Assembly: GCA_963576475.1 (NCBI GenBank)
Contig: OY754990.1
Span: 2,326,903-2,390,902, forward strand
Direction: 5' to 3'
Origin: Molanna angustata
Lineage: Eukaryota > Arthropoda > Insecta > Trichoptera > Molannidae
Length of the DNA stretch: 64,000 nt
In this document: positions 1 to 11,519 of the stretch, one piece after another
Layout: every line of letters begins with the position of its first letter
Numbering within the stretch: the stretch's first letter is position 1
Translations under genes and position numbers: made by a program
Notes under the pieces: generated by a model
Database searches by the model: none
What the model was told of the DNA's origin: nothing
Seen by the model: the letters and a program-made list of their open reading frames with translations, nothing else

Positions 1-59
1 ATATAGCAATAAACCTGCCATTGAACACATTATTGTGCATGAAATAAATAAATAAAAAC

Positions 60-376
60 CAATATTCCGATATATAATAGAACGATGTATGACAGGGTCA
101 AAAATGAGGACATAAGGAAAGAATATAAGATAAAGAAATATGTTATTAATAGAATGAAAGTGAACACATTGAGATGGTTTAGCCACATGGGCAGAATGAA
201 TGAGGAACGCCTGACGAATAAAATATATAAGAAGAAAATAGAAGCATGAACAACAAACGATGTGTGAATGTCGACGAGGCGATGAATGTGTGTCGAGATA
301 GAAATGAGTGGCGTTCGGTTCTCTCTGCATACCCCGCGAGCGACACGGCGTGACGGTATGTATGTATGCATGTATT
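60..376 (+). mobile_element. LINE 3'-end relic (family C)
   Basis: Decayed copy of the C-terminal end of the non-LTR retrotransposon seen better at 6370-6990. It shares the segment around the words VNTLRWF and RMNEERLT, then the tail ending in a TATG-type microsatellite at about 355-376. Compared with that copy it lacks the basic GRGRPRK segment, so it carries an internal deletion and stops. Not a functional gene. Confidence 0.8.
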
Positions 377-999
377 TGTATTCCGATATTTAAACCCTCT
401 ATCTCGAAATTTAGCATACAGAACCGGGCAAAACCATGGATTAAATTATGGAGAAGAAATCTGTCATTGTCATGGAAAACTAACCGTCTCTAAATTTATG
501 AATAGTTTAACGAGAGAATCGGGGCTCTAGGATAACAACCAATAGCGTTCAGTCTTCGATTGCGTGTGTGTTTTTGTACTGTCAAGTATTGTACAAGTGT
601 AAAGTCAAATTGTATAATATCTAACCTCTAAGCTATGAAGCAATTGAACCTGCCATTATACTCATAATAATGTACACGAAAAAAAATAAATCAAATAAAA
701 TGAAAATAACATCATGAATTCCCCTTAAATTTATAAAAAAATCCTTCTTTACATTTTTTTTAATTACTCCATAACTATGTGTCGTAGAGTAATCAATCGT
801 GTATATGCTTAAATTGTACAAAAAATCAAAGTGAATGACCGATAATTTTTTTTCATTTCAAGTCAGATTTGTTCTTAAAATGCAAATATCAACAAATTTT
901 GATTTCCAATTATTGAAATCACACATAAACACTTTTTAACGCACGCGCTTGTCTCTTAGGGTCTTTTTACAATATTTATTTGGTAAAAATGTAAGAAAA
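377..999. other. no gene recognised
   Basis: AT-rich sequence with stops in all frames. No domain, splice pattern or repeat match was recognised, apart from short homopolymers. Confidence 0.5.
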
Positions 1000-1211
1000 A
1001 GGTAAAGTCCCGTACTGCGAGATTACTGCTTACGGGACCTCAACTTTTTCTTACGTTGTTCTTAAATAACTCCCATAATACGACCCTTAGGCCCAAATTT
1101 ATAAAACGTACTAAGAATTTTCTCACTGCTTAGCATGACAATTTTTATACATTTCTGTGTGCTAAGTATTGACTTACATGCACTGACTGTATTTTATAAA
1201 TACGGCCCTTA
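1000..1211. mobile_element. two small MITE pieces
   Basis: Positions 1000-1091 match one arm of the palindromic element at 15293-15411 (shared motif AATACGACCC). Positions 1086-1211 form a second short palindromic element: its ends carry GGCCC followed by AAATTTATAAAA on the left and the complementary TTTTATAAATACGGCCC on the right. Both look like non-autonomous DNA transposon debris. Confidence 0.55.
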
Positions 1212-1893
1212 ATAAGCAACTTCATAATGCGGTTTTAATATAGGTATATTATGCTTAAGTCACTAGATTAGAGTTATACGCCCTCTTGAGAATTGTTTCT
1301 GAATACAACTAGGAATAAAGTCTCATGTTTATTAAGGTAATATCCATATATGTATATGTAGAGCGGGTGGTCATGGAGGCGGCGAAATAACTCAAGAATC
1401 CACACACGTGGTTGAAATATTTTTATTGATGTTACATTATTACATAAAATATACATCCGGCCATTCATGCATACTCATTAATTAACGACATTATCGTGTG
1501 TCGCGTTACAAAAAATTACGGTGAATTTTAATTTTAAATGCTGATCGATTTCGTTTGGTATTGTTTGAAGATGTCCAATTCTATACAAAAAAAATAACAG
1601 TCACAAATGCTTAGCCAATATACATATCACTAGTTGCAAGTAACACATGAGATCCAACTGTCGATGGTGATGGTTTATCATTATTTACTTATTTTTTATT
1701 TATTTCTTTATTACACCATTTTAATAATCTTCATTAAAAATAGATAACTGCTGCCCAATTAAATATACCTGTTGTAGGGCTAGCAGTGTACATATTATTA
1801 TATTTCACTGGAGACATATTTGTAGGTTGTACCAATTTGCATTTTTAAAAAGTATCTAAACAATATAAACTTAACTATCGTGCACAGATTAAA
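1212..1893. other. no gene; contains a HINE-B 3' end fragment
   Basis: Mostly AT-rich. Positions 1631-1668 match the 3' terminus of HINE-B in reverse: CTAG end, stem-loop and the sub-terminal repeat ATCCAACTGTCGAT. The rest of that element is absent. Confidence 0.6.
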
Positions 1894-2442
1894 CGAGTGT
1901 GTTGTGGCCAACTCTAAACTCCTCACTAACAAGTCATTCTATAAAGTATTCAAATTTTGTATGGAAAATGATCAGCATTTTCATGAAAGGAGTTTGTTAA
2001 ATTATTTTTTTTATTCAAATATTTTATTATGAAAAATTGATAATTCTTCAATGCCATATTATGAAAGTGATGTGTCCTTTAACCAATTTGAAAATAAAAA
2101 TTTCAAATTTTAAGTTTCCTGAGCTTGGGGTCACTTTGAAATAGATGATAGTTAAAAAATTGAGAAGCACTATTCAGATATCCTTCAAAATCTAATGGGG
2201 TCTAAATGAGTACCAGATGTACATATTTGCAAAATTTGAAAAGGATCGAATAATTACTTTAGACTATAATCGATAAAATAGAATAATCTCGCCGCACATA
2301 GTGCACTGCACACAATTGATGAAACTTTCAGAATACAATCTCAGCATGATACTAGTTGATAATCTACAATAAAAAAAATACCCTTTAAAACTGCGAAATC
2401 ATAACTCCCCACTATATCCCCTTGGGTTAGTGAGGAGTAAAA
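1894..2442 (-). mobile_element. HINE-A copy (Helentron-like non-autonomous)
   Basis: About 550 bp, read on the minus strand from 2442 to 1894. The 5' end has ACTCCTCACTAAC-like sequence. The 3' end has its inverse GTTAGTGAGGAGT, then a stem-loop GTTG-GCCA-CAAC, then CACTCG. Five other near-full copies occur at 26304, 33029, 39149, 40230 and 54173. No coding capacity. Sub-terminal inverted repeats followed by a 3' stem-loop match the known layout of Helentron-derived HINE/DINE-1 elements; assignment to that group is inference. Confidence 0.75.
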
Positions 2443-2510
2443 AAGTGAATTGGAGTCATCATGATATGCATATACATAATATTGTGTATGTACATAGGTA
2501 TCTTATAATT

Positions 2511-3495
2511 TTTATTTGTTAATTGCACAAATAATCTGAAATAGTATCTCTTGGGAATACTGAACTGACAGAGCATAGATGTGATCCGTCAGTCATATCT
2601 TTATTTGTTAATTGCACAAATAATCTGAAATAGTATCTCTTGGGAATACTGAACTGACAGAGCATAGATGTGATCCGTCAGTCATATCTTTATTTGTTAA
2701 TTGCACAAATAATCTGAAATAGTATCTCTTGGGAATACTGAACTGACAGAGCATAGATGTGATCCGTCAGACATATCTTTATTTGTTAATTGCACAAATA
2801 ATCTGAAATAGTATCTCTTGGGAATACTGAACTGACAGAGCATAGATGTGATCCGTCAGTCATATCTTTATTTGTTAATTGCACAAATAATCTGAAATAG
2901 TATCTCTTGGGAATACTGAACTGACAGAGCATAGATGTGATCCGTCAGTCATATATTTATTTGTTAATTGCACAAATAATCTGAAATAGTATCTCTTGGG
3001 AATACTGAACTGACAGAGCATAGATGTGATCCGTCAGTCATATCTTTATTTGTTAATTGCACAAATAATCTGAAATAGTATCTCTTGGGAATACTGAACT
3101 GACAGAGCATAGATGTGATCCGTCAGTCATATCTTTATTTGTTAATTGCACAAATAATCTGAAATAGTATCTCTTGGGAATACTGAACTGACAGAGCATA
3201 GATGTGATCCGTCAGTCATATCTTTATTTGTTAATTGCACAAATAATCTGAAATAGTATCTCTTGGGAATACTGAACTGACAGAGCATAGATGTGATCCG
3301 TCAGTCATATCTTTATTTGTTAATCGCACAAATAATCTGAAATAGTATCTCTTGGGAATACTGAACTGACAGAGCATAGATGTGATCCGTCAGTCATATC
3401 TTTATTTGTTAATCGCACAAATAATCTGAAATAGTATCTCTTGGGAATACTGAACTGACAGAGCATAGATGTGATCCGTCAGTCATATCTTTATT
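2511..3495. repeat. 89-bp tandem satellite, 11 units
   Basis: Eleven consecutive units of exactly 89 bp, plus a partial unit at 3490-3495. Each begins TTTATTTGTTAATTG and ends near GATCCGTCAGTCATATC. Units are almost identical: one has AGACAT for AGTCAT near 2770, one has ATATATTT near 2955, and the last two share a T-to-C change (GTTAATCGC). The near identity suggests recent expansion. The open frame starting at 3471 is a by-product. Confidence 0.97.
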
Positions 3496-3682
3496 CAGTC
3501 GAGTCTCAGATCAAATCAAGACAGCACAAAATTTATAAAACAATTAGTTTTTTTTTTGCAAAAAAGGAAAGAATGAAAAATATACCTATAAATTATGTCC
3601 ATAACATCCTTACACTACGATGTCGAACATTTGATACATTTCAGTTCCTTCTTCATCCTTCTTTAAATGATTTCAGCGATAT

Positions 3683-4074
3683 TACCCCCTATTCAGTAAC
3701 TATTGTAACTAAAAAAGGAACATACTAAAATTGTAGATTTTGGAATTACGTTCTTATTTCACCGTTATAAAATATCAATTTGGACTAAATGGAATAGGAA
3801 TGTACCTATATTGACCGGAACGTTCTTAAAAAGTTACTGAATTAGACGTATTTTGAATAATTATGAAAATGATGAAAATTTCATAATTTTCATGATTATT
3901 CATAATACGTCTGATTCAGTAACTATTTGAGAACATTCCGGCCAAAATAGGTACATTCCTATTCCATTTAGTCCAAGTTGATATAATATAACGCTGAAAT
4001 AAGACCGTAAATCTAAAATCTACAATTTTAGAACGTTCCTATTTTAGTTACAATAGTTACTGAATAGGGGGTAT
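3683..4074. mobile_element. foldback MITE, ~390 bp
   Basis: Nearly the whole element is one imperfect palindrome. The left end, ACCCCCTATTCAGTAAC, is mirrored by GTTACTGAATAGGGGGT at the right. The arms meet around 3880 at the sequence GAAAATTTCATAATTTTC. No coding capacity. A fragment of one arm recurs at 59846-59912. Confidence 0.85.
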
Positions 4075-4369
4075 TATTTCTTTGAGTGATGTAGGTATTA
4101 TTATTATTATAAAATGTTGGGGTGCGTAGATCACGACGTAGCGGGCGGTGCCAGCTAGTAATTATAGTTGACTAATAATATAATAATGTAATTGTATAAT
4201 CTAAGAGATGTTGTGACGTTACTGGAAGTATGTGGCAATATTTCCATAGGAAATTGGCAACAAATTTGAATAACGTCTCAGTTCCTGAATTAGGTATAGG
4301 TACTATTTATTAATATATTTTATCTTGGACAAGTATAGGGTGTTTCAAAAATTATATATTTTTTGTTTT

Positions 4370-4776
4370 GTGACAATTCTTTAACAAGCCAAAAATGAAA
4401 TAATATTTCTGGCGCAGTTCAGGGGTGACATCTGTGCGAGACACCGTCACCTCATTTATAAGGACTGTTGCTTTCATTGTTTACAATTAAACTAATTTCT
4501 CAATAGATGGCATAACATGAAAAAGGTTTCTTCGTTACTTCATAGATGGCAATAGTAATAATGCATTATTTTAAAATGAATATATTTTTTCACATTATTT
4601 AAATATATAGAACTTTCAAAATTTACATTGATAAGGGAACTCGATAAAAAGGCATAATTGGTGAACGTTGCGCAAGCGCATAAAGTGATCACGTAAACCA
4701 GCCGATGACAGGTCGTAAGCCCTGTAGGTGCCTTGATTTCACGGTTCGCCCTTAATATTCCAACTTCGTCTCTATC
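4370..4776 (-). repeat. interspersed repeat P
   Basis: One of several copies of a roughly 420-bp repeat marked by GTAAACCAGCCGATGACAGG and AATTCTCTCAATAGATGG-like words. Other copies lie at 11520, 30150, 51550, 56030, 56180 and 63080. Class unknown: it has no coding frame, no clear terminal repeats and no tRNA head. It is interrupted at its edge by the SINE at 4785-5003. Confidence 0.75.
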
Positions 4777-4784
4777 GAGATATT

Positions 4785-5003
4785 TATTTATTTAGTTGGT
4801 TCTCGGGCAACTAACAGGTACTATGTCAAATATTAATTTAACACGCACCCAATAACAAGTTGCCACATTCTGGAGACTTACGATATTAATCGTCTCACAG
4901 ATCCAGACCGAAAACACAATTAAAAACTGTGTCTCCACCGGGAATCGAACCCGGGACCTTTGGATCAGCAGTCAGATACCCAACCAACTGAGCCACGAAG
5001 GCC
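4785..5003 (-). mobile_element. tRNA-headed SINE-1, with target duplication
   Basis: On the minus strand it begins with a tRNA-like head (CTTCGTGGCTCAGTTGG as A box, GGTTCGATTCC as B box) and ends in TTGCCCGAGAA followed by an ATTTA tail. It is flanked by an 8-bp duplication, GAGATATT, at 4777-4784 and 5004-5011. Further copies lie at 17681, 55785, 57803 and 61550. It inserted into repeat P. Confidence 0.9.
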
Positions 5004-5056
5004 GAGATATTAAAAAAATGTCATTGTACCAATCTGTTAATAAAAAAAAATAAAAA

Positions 5057-5236
5057 CTAAAAATTAAAACATACCATCTTCCTAACGGGGTAGGCAGAGA
5101 GTATCTCTGAAATGATGTTCGTTTGAAAATAAGCTGAAAACACCACGACGAAAAAATGTGGCGTTCGGTTCTCTCCGCCTAGCCCATGAGGGACACAGCG
5201 TGTTGGTACGTATGTAGTAATAATAAGTAGGTACGT
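5057..5236. mobile_element. LINE family C tail fragments, inverted
   Basis: Holds a reverse-oriented tail piece (about 5068-5100) and a forward tail (about 5155-5222, with GCGTTCGGTTCTCTCCGCC as at 6930). These are relics without coding value. They form the left flank of the nested insertion at 5249-6357. Confidence 0.6.
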
Positions 5237-5248
5237 GTTATCCAAAAA

Positions 5249-6357
5249 ATGATGTTGGAAACTATAGTTTCGAAGTGGTGGACAGGTTTACCTATCTTGG
5301 CTCACTCATAACCAACAACAATGAAGTAGGGGATGAAATAAAAAGAAAACTAACAGCAGCAAATAAATGTTATTTAGGGCTGCAAAACTAATTAAAGTCT
5401 GGTATAGTATCAAAGAGAACAAAACTCCAACTGTACAAGACTCTCATACGACCAGTCTTAAGTGCACTTTACACGGACACTATTTTCAACGCGACCGGGT
5501 TTCCAACGCTTACTACAAACACCGCTTTACACGCAACGCATAAAACAGCATCCAAAATATAGGTTACTCCGAGCATCGCTTTACAGTACTTTACACAGTT
5601 TATTCAATTATATGTGCAAATTTTTAATATAATATAAATAAATGATATCGAAAAATTATATAATAATTATAATATAGTATATCGAAAGTTTAGACACTTT
5701 CCAAATAAACGAAATACATCGCGAGCGAATGTCACACGTAAAACGCAAACGGCAGCCATTTTGACTCGTCGGTAACGACGACAGCGAATAATTTTACAGA
5801 TTTCTGTTTTACCAAAAAGGATGAAAATCGCGTTGAAAATAGAACACGTTCTATTTTTTTGCTCATCGCGTTGAAAATCCCGTCGAAAACCTGAAACCCG
5901 TTGAAAATAGTGTTCGTGTAAAGTGCACTTTAACATATCCTGCTGAAACATGGACCCTAACAAAGGCCGATGAAACAAGGTTAAACACCTTTGAAAGAAA
6001 AATATTGAGACGCATTTATAGCCCCGTATGCGAAAATGGAGCCTGGCGTAGCAGGTACAACCACGAACTGTACCAGTTGTTCTCTGATGTACACGTCACC
6101 CGGTACATCAAAATATGCCGGCTCCGATGGCTGGGTCAACGAAACCTGTCCACTAAAAAGGATATTCGCTACAAGACCAATGGGCAGAAGAAGCGTCGGT
6201 AGGCCAAAGCTGAGATGGTTATATGGAGCAGAGAGGGACTTGCGGACGATGGGCGTTGTAAATTGGCGGCAGGAAGCGATGGTCAGGGAGGGGTGGAGGG
6301 AGCTTTTGGAGGAGGCCAGGACCCACGATGGGTTGTAGCGCTACTGATTGATTGATT
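5249..6357 (+). mobile_element. 5'-truncated RTE-like LINE (family D) with 12-bp target duplication
   Basis: Decayed C-terminal third of a reverse-transcriptase polyprotein. The frame reading VDRFTYLGSLITNNNEVGD, with a stop soon after, leads through RPVL, is interrupted by a MITE at 5461-5929, and resumes at TYPAETWTLTKADETRLNT. It then continues to RLRWLGQ and GRPKLRWLYG, with a frameshift near 6150-6200. The 3' end is a TGAT microsatellite at about 6343-6357. Flanking duplications GTTATCCAAAAA at 5237-5248 and 6358-6369 mark one retrotransposition event. Confidence 0.9.
5461..5929. mobile_element. Harbinger-like MITE inside LINE
   Basis: 469 bp. The terminal inverted repeats are about 30 bp, starting AGTGCACTTTACACG on both ends. 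It is flanked by TTA at 5458-5460 and 5930-5932. Removing the insert plus one TTA restores the LINE reading frame (RPVL-TYPAETW), so the boundary is directly supported. A 3-bp TTA duplication is typical of PIF/Harbinger elements. No transposase; the minus-strand open frame crossing it is fortuitous. Confidence 0.93.
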
Positions 6358-6369
6358 GTTATCCAAAAA

Positions 6370-6990
6370 CAAAAACCTTTCGAAAAACGTACGCGAATCG
6401 ATGATTTTCACGACCACCCCATAAGGAGAACTAAGACCAATTATGAATGATCGCAACATATCAAAGGATGCCAAAGTTGCCATTCATAACTCCATCGCAG
6501 TGCCAACCTTGACGTATGCAAGTGAAACCTGGACATGGCAGAAGACGCATGAAAGCAGAATAAATGCAGTTGAAATGAGATCGTTAAGAAGGGTTTGTAA
6601 TAGAACTATGTATGACCGGGTAAGAAATGAAGACATAAGGAAAGAATGTAAGATGAAGAAAGATGTCATTACTAGAATGAAAGTGAACACATTGAGATGG
6701 TTTGGTCACATGGCGAGAATGAATGAGGAGCGCCTGACGAAGAAAATATACAGAGCGGAAAGGAATGGAATGAGAGGTCGGGGACGCCCAAGAAAGGGAT
6801 GGCACGACCATGTGAATGAAATTTTGAAAGACGGAAATGTTAGAAGTGTGAGCAATAGACGAACATGTATGAGACGATGCATGAATGTGGACGAGGCGAG
6901 GGATGCGTGCCAGGATAGAAAAATGTGGCGTTCGGTTCTCTCTGCCTACCCCGCAAGGGACATGGCGTGATGGTATGTATGTATGTATGT
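6370..6990 (+). mobile_element. LINE family C, C-terminal end and 3' tail
   Basis: An open frame at 6443-6970 (175 codons) gives the end of an RTE-like polyprotein: SETWTWQKTHESRINAVEMR, then RWFGHMARM, the basic GRGRPRKGWHDHV block, and a terminal stretch ending AYPARDMA. The tail ends in a TATG repeat (6972-6990). 5'-truncated: no reverse-transcriptase catalytic motifs are present. Related fragments lie at 60-376, 12190-12483 and 34190-34335. Confidence 0.9.
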
Positions 6991-7529
6991 ACCCCATAAG
7001 TTTTTCCTTTCTAATGAATAAGGAATCAGCGAATTAGGACGACGTGGTAAAGAATTATGGCTGATTTTGCAAATTTTAGTTTAGTCATGATTGCCATCAT
7101 CAGACCAATCGGAAGACACACGCTTTCTAATGAAAAAAATATTTATTGTAATCAAACAACATGTTAAAAAGTTATCACTGAACATACACAAAAAAAAATC
7201 ACTTGGACTTCCAATAGAAAGTGCGCGGACAAAGCCGTACGGGTCTGCTAGTTGTGTAACATAAAAAATGTATCACCCTATAAGTGCGGCCATAATGGGG
7301 TCACCATTCTGTCTTCTAAAAATGTGGGATCAATGTGTCGTAATTTAATATATAACGGATGCATTTGTTCCAATTACATACAACAGTCGAATTATTTGCA
7401 ATTGCTTTATATTCAGATCTGATCACCGCATCGATGTTCGAAATTCAAATTTAAATTATAGAACGCAGCATTATAACTACATACTAATATTATACCGTTG
7501 CATTTTTTTCCAAAATCTGTTATTTAAAA
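6991..7529. other. no gene recognised
   Basis: AT-rich. Around 7200-7255 it contains a short piece (GCGCGGACAAAGCCGTACGG) that resembles the edge of an interspersed repeat also seen near 40020. Otherwise nothing supported. Confidence 0.5.
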
Positions 7530-8594
7530 CTAGTTGCATGTAACACATGAGATCCAACTGTCGATAGTGGTAGTATGTATAGTTGAAGAATAAGTACCAA
7601 ACTATAAACCCATAAATACAAATTATTTAATATTTTAAGATATTTAGTTTTCTATACAACACATGTACCTACACATGTATGTATGTCAAGATAGATTGTT
7701 TATATTATGTACAAGAAGATGTATAAATAAAATAAATAAGATAGGATAGTATGGAGGTCAGTCCTTTGATCCTACCCAGAATATGAAAACAGCATGATGG
7801 TATGCATGTTTGTATGTTTGGAGATTAGTATCAAACTATTAAGTCTTCTTAGATATTGTGAGTAGGCTACTTCCATACAAATAGTATGAAGCAATGTCGT
7901 CACTTAATTCAATTTTTATAAAAATTGTTAAAAAAAATTTGAGATGTGCTAATACAATGTTAGTATTTTTTATAGAAAATTAAATTTTCTAGTTGGGGTC
8001 TTTCGGCTTCTTTCGATATTTTAAAAAAAATTGGAAATATAGGCAGTTAAACTCATAAATTTATCATAAAAAAAATATTTTTCTTAATAAAAAATGTTTG
8101 AGAAACCCTGGAATTTATAAAAAAACTTATTTGAGACTTTGTATTTGTCTATGTTTATACCAATTTTCAGCATTCTAGCTTTTACGGTTTCTGAGATATA
8201 TGGAAAAATAAATCAAAATTTCAAAAGTTGATGACCCCTGACTGATACAAATAATCACAATTTTGAGTACAAAAGTTTTGTAGGCCTATAACTGTTTATA
8301 TATTCTAAAAATTTGGGCTCTGTAAATTGAGCGGATCAAAAGTTATAAGGGGGGGGGGACACACACAGACAGACACACAGACACACACACAGACACACAA
8401 AACTCACATAAAATGTTCTACTCCGAATTCACAAAACTCACATAAAATGTTCTGAGTAAATCTGAGTTATTAGAGTTATTAGCATGCAAAAAGTCCACTA
8501 CACCATACAAAATCTTCCTTCGTACACGCATCTTGGCTTAATAATGTCGATTCATTAAGAGAATTGAATTCTCATGAACGAATCGACAGTTGGA
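7530..8594 (-). mobile_element. HINE-B full-length copy
   Basis: About 1065 bp, read on the minus strand. It starts TCCAACTGTCGATTCG and ends with the inverse CGACAGTTGGA, then a stem-loop CATGT-GTT-ACATG and CAACTAG followed by T. Near the 5' end lies a hairpin around AAGAGAATTGAATTCTC. The interior carries a GT/CA-rich stretch (8343-8400). The second full copy is 43650-44677 on the plus strand. Layout fits Helentron-type non-autonomous elements (inference). Confidence 0.85.
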
Positions 8595-8726
8595 TTAGAA
8601 CGCAGTACCAGTATATCTATTTCAAACTTGTATTTTAACCATAGACTACGAAATAAGAGAACATTATTACACATTTAAAAATCAATATTTTTTAATATTT
8701 AAAATTGGAACAAATCATATTCTATT

Positions 8727-9470
8727 CCAACTGTCAAGAGAATTTAATTCTCTTGATGAATAGACAGTATTAAGCCAATACACGTGTATGAAGGAACATT
8801 TTGTATGGTGTAGTGAACTTTTTTTTGTATGCCAAAAACACCAACTAAGAGGCTTCGTAGCATATATGTTATGGATGAATTCCGAATTTGAAGTAGAACT
8901 TTTTGTGTGTTTTTGTGTATGTGTCCCCAACCCACTTATAACTTCTGATCCGCTCAATGCACAGAGCCTGAAATTTAAAAATATATAGATAATTATAGGC
9001 CGACAAAACTTTTATACTCAGAATTTTGAATTTTTGTTTCGGTCAAGGGTTATCAACATTTGAAATTTTACTTTATTTTTTCATTTATCTCAGAAACCAT
9101 AAAAGCAAGAACACTGAAAATTGATATAAATATAGACAAATACAAAATTTCAAATTAATTTTTTCAAAAAAGTTCTAGAATTTCTCAAATATTTTTTATT
9201 AAGAAAAATATTTTTTATTTTAAAATTTTTGTGTTTAACTGCCTATATTACCAAAGTTTATAAAAATATTGAAAAAAGCCGAAACACCTCAACTAGAAAT
9301 ATTATTTTCTATAAAAAATATGAACATTGTAGTAGTACATCTCATACTTTTTTTAACAATTTTTATAAAAATTGAATTTAGTGAAGACATCGCTTCATAC
9401 AATTTGTATGGCAGTCGCCTACACACAATATGTAAGAAGACTTCATAGTTTGATACTTAATCTCCAAACA
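8727..9470 (+). mobile_element. HINE-B copy, 3'-truncated, facing the previous one
   Basis: Same family as 7530-8594 in opposite orientation, separated from it by about 130 bp. The hairpin end starts CCAACTGTCAAGAGAATT and the copy stops near TTTGATACTTAATCTCC, so the 3' sub-terminal repeat is missing. The several small open frames here are shadows of the repeat. Confidence 0.85.
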
Positions 9471-10872
9471 TTTTTATTAAGAAAATCCTCATCGTTTCAT
9501 ACAATTTGTAAGGCAGTATACACTACACAATACATATGTCACTCAATAGCTTGGATTTTTGACATTTTGGTTTGGCTTTTATCCACACAGTTTTTCTATA
9601 GAGAATAACGACTAATGTGAATTGTTTTCGGATTTATTTGTCTAAAAAACATTTTAAATATTTATAATTTAGAGAACATTAATCTAGGATTTGTTGAAAT
9701 GTAAGGAAAACTGAAATATGTTGCCAACCAAAACGTCAAACGCGCGATATTCCATGACTCACTTTTTGCAAGAAGTACTACATCTAGTATAGGGCAAAGA
9801 GTATATATAATACCTACGGATAAGAGACGCAACTCCATACAAATAAAAATAATCGGTATAATGTATGAAGAGAATTATGAAGTTATGCTAACGTTAAGAA
9901 AAAATAACGTTATTTTTTGCGTTGCCTCTCTGCTATTTGACAGCACCTAGGGATGGGAAAAGCTTTATTAAAAAGTGTCACCGGTAGTGATGGACAATAT
10001 CATAATTAGTACCTACGTAAAAGTACAGGCAGTCCATATAATTTTATAATTTATTATGTTCATTATTTTATAATCAGGGAGAAAAACATAGACAGCATAT
10101 TTTACGCATGTTTATTTATTATTTTACAATACATAAACACAATAAAATACGAATTTTATGAACAGATTGCTATGCAACATATTTATAATAAAAGATTAAA
10201 AAACGAAAAATATTAATAAAAACTTAAATATTAATGAATATGAAACTAATTAATTTATAGAAAATAATATTTAATATATCGTCGTTGCATATCAAAAAGG
10301 AGTCATGTGGCCAAATTTAGTAATAACGCAATTTTTATGTTTCTGACTCTTGATGCTCAATAAGTTATGAAGGTTTGGTTATCTTTTCATCTTTTGAAGC
10401 ATTAAGCACCTGTTAGAAATTCAAATTTGGAAAAAAATATATATTAGGTACCTACCAAGTACCTACATCGAAGTTTTGAAAATTGGGTTCTTAATGTTGA
10501 TTAACCTTAGTGTGTTAGTTTTTGTATGTTGGTATTTTATCCTGATTCTCCCCATACAAAATCTTCTTGTATGGAAGTTGCGCCCCACTGGTATAGGTAG
10601 TATAATAAAAATCTATGTCAATAAACAATTAAAACTGCTTGGAATGTTAAGTTCTTTTTTTAAATAAAAAAAAAATAATGGAATATGCTTTTCCATACAA
10701 TACCTACTAATGAAATTAAGGTACATACCTTGTTAATATACTACGAATGGACGCTTTGTTTTCTAGTCTTGTCATCAATAAATGATTACTTAATGACTTA
10801 ATCAACGTGGCGGACTTATTGCCCATCTGGCAATTTCTACCAGTCAACCACCATGGTAAATACAAGCAGTTA
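9471..10872. other. no gene recognised
   Basis: AT-rich. Positions 9489-9535 partly repeat the neighbouring HINE-B end. Near 9755-9795 there is a copy of the ACTCACTTTTTGCA / GTACTACATCTAG motif also found at 16003 and 37675 (a small MITE end). Positions 10800-10860 match the 3' part of SINE-2 (TTATTGCC...GGCAATTTCT). No exon pattern was seen. Confidence 0.5.
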
Positions 10873-11515
10873 CAGGAATATAAGAATACAAATAGAAAGT
10901 AAAAAAAAAAGAAAATCATAAATTAAAAATACAAAATAAATATAAGAAGAAGAAGAAGAAGACAGGAATATAAGAATACAAATAGAAAAAGAAAAAAAAA
11001 AAGAAAATCATAAATTAAAAATACAAAATAAATATAAGAAGAAGAAGAAGAAGACAGGAATATAAGAATACAAATAGAAAAAGAAAAAAAAAAAGAAAAT
11101 CATAAATTAAAAAATACAAAATAAATATAAGAAGAAGACAGGAATATAAGAATACAAATAGAAAAAGAAAAAAAAGAAAATCATAAATTAAAAAATACAA
11201 AATAAATATAAGAAGAAGACAGGAATATAAGAATACAAACAGAAAAAGAAAAAAAAGAAAATTATAAATTAAAAAATACAAAATCAATATAAGAAGAAGA
11301 AGAAGACAGGAATATAAGAATACAAATAGAAAAAGAAAAAAAAGAAAATCATTAATTGAAAAATACAAAATAAATATAAGAAGAAGAAGAAGACAGGAAT
11401 ATAAGAATACAAATAGAAAAAGAAAAAAAAGAAAATCATTAATTAAAAAATACAAAATAAATAAATATAAGAAGAAGAAGACAGGAATATAAGAATGCAA
11501 ATAGAAATAGAAAAA
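10873..11515. repeat. purine-rich minisatellite, ~8 units of 81-92 bp
   Basis: Units start at about 10873, 10963, 11055, 11139, 11220, 11307, 11394 and 11482. Each runs CAGGAATATAAGAATACAAA, then an A/G-rich stretch, then a variable AAG run. The length differences come from the AAG microsatellite and A runs. The long minus-strand frame rich in Phe/Leu (11015-11545) is a product of this strand bias. Confidence 0.93.
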
Positions 11516-11519
11516 AAAG

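Noticed and set aside
2511..3495. CRISPR-like direct repeats
   Set aside because: Units are contiguous 89-bp tandem repeats without spacers, in a eukaryotic context. The same applies to the 103-bp and 58-bp arrays.
4920..5003. tRNA gene on the minus strand
   Set aside because: tRNA-like A and B boxes are fused to a repeat body present in several copies with target duplications; this is a SINE head. Also true for 37192, 56500, 57803 and 61730.
5667..5978. 103-codon minus-strand frame
   Set aside because: Crosses the end of the Harbinger-like MITE into a LINE, so it cannot be an old gene.
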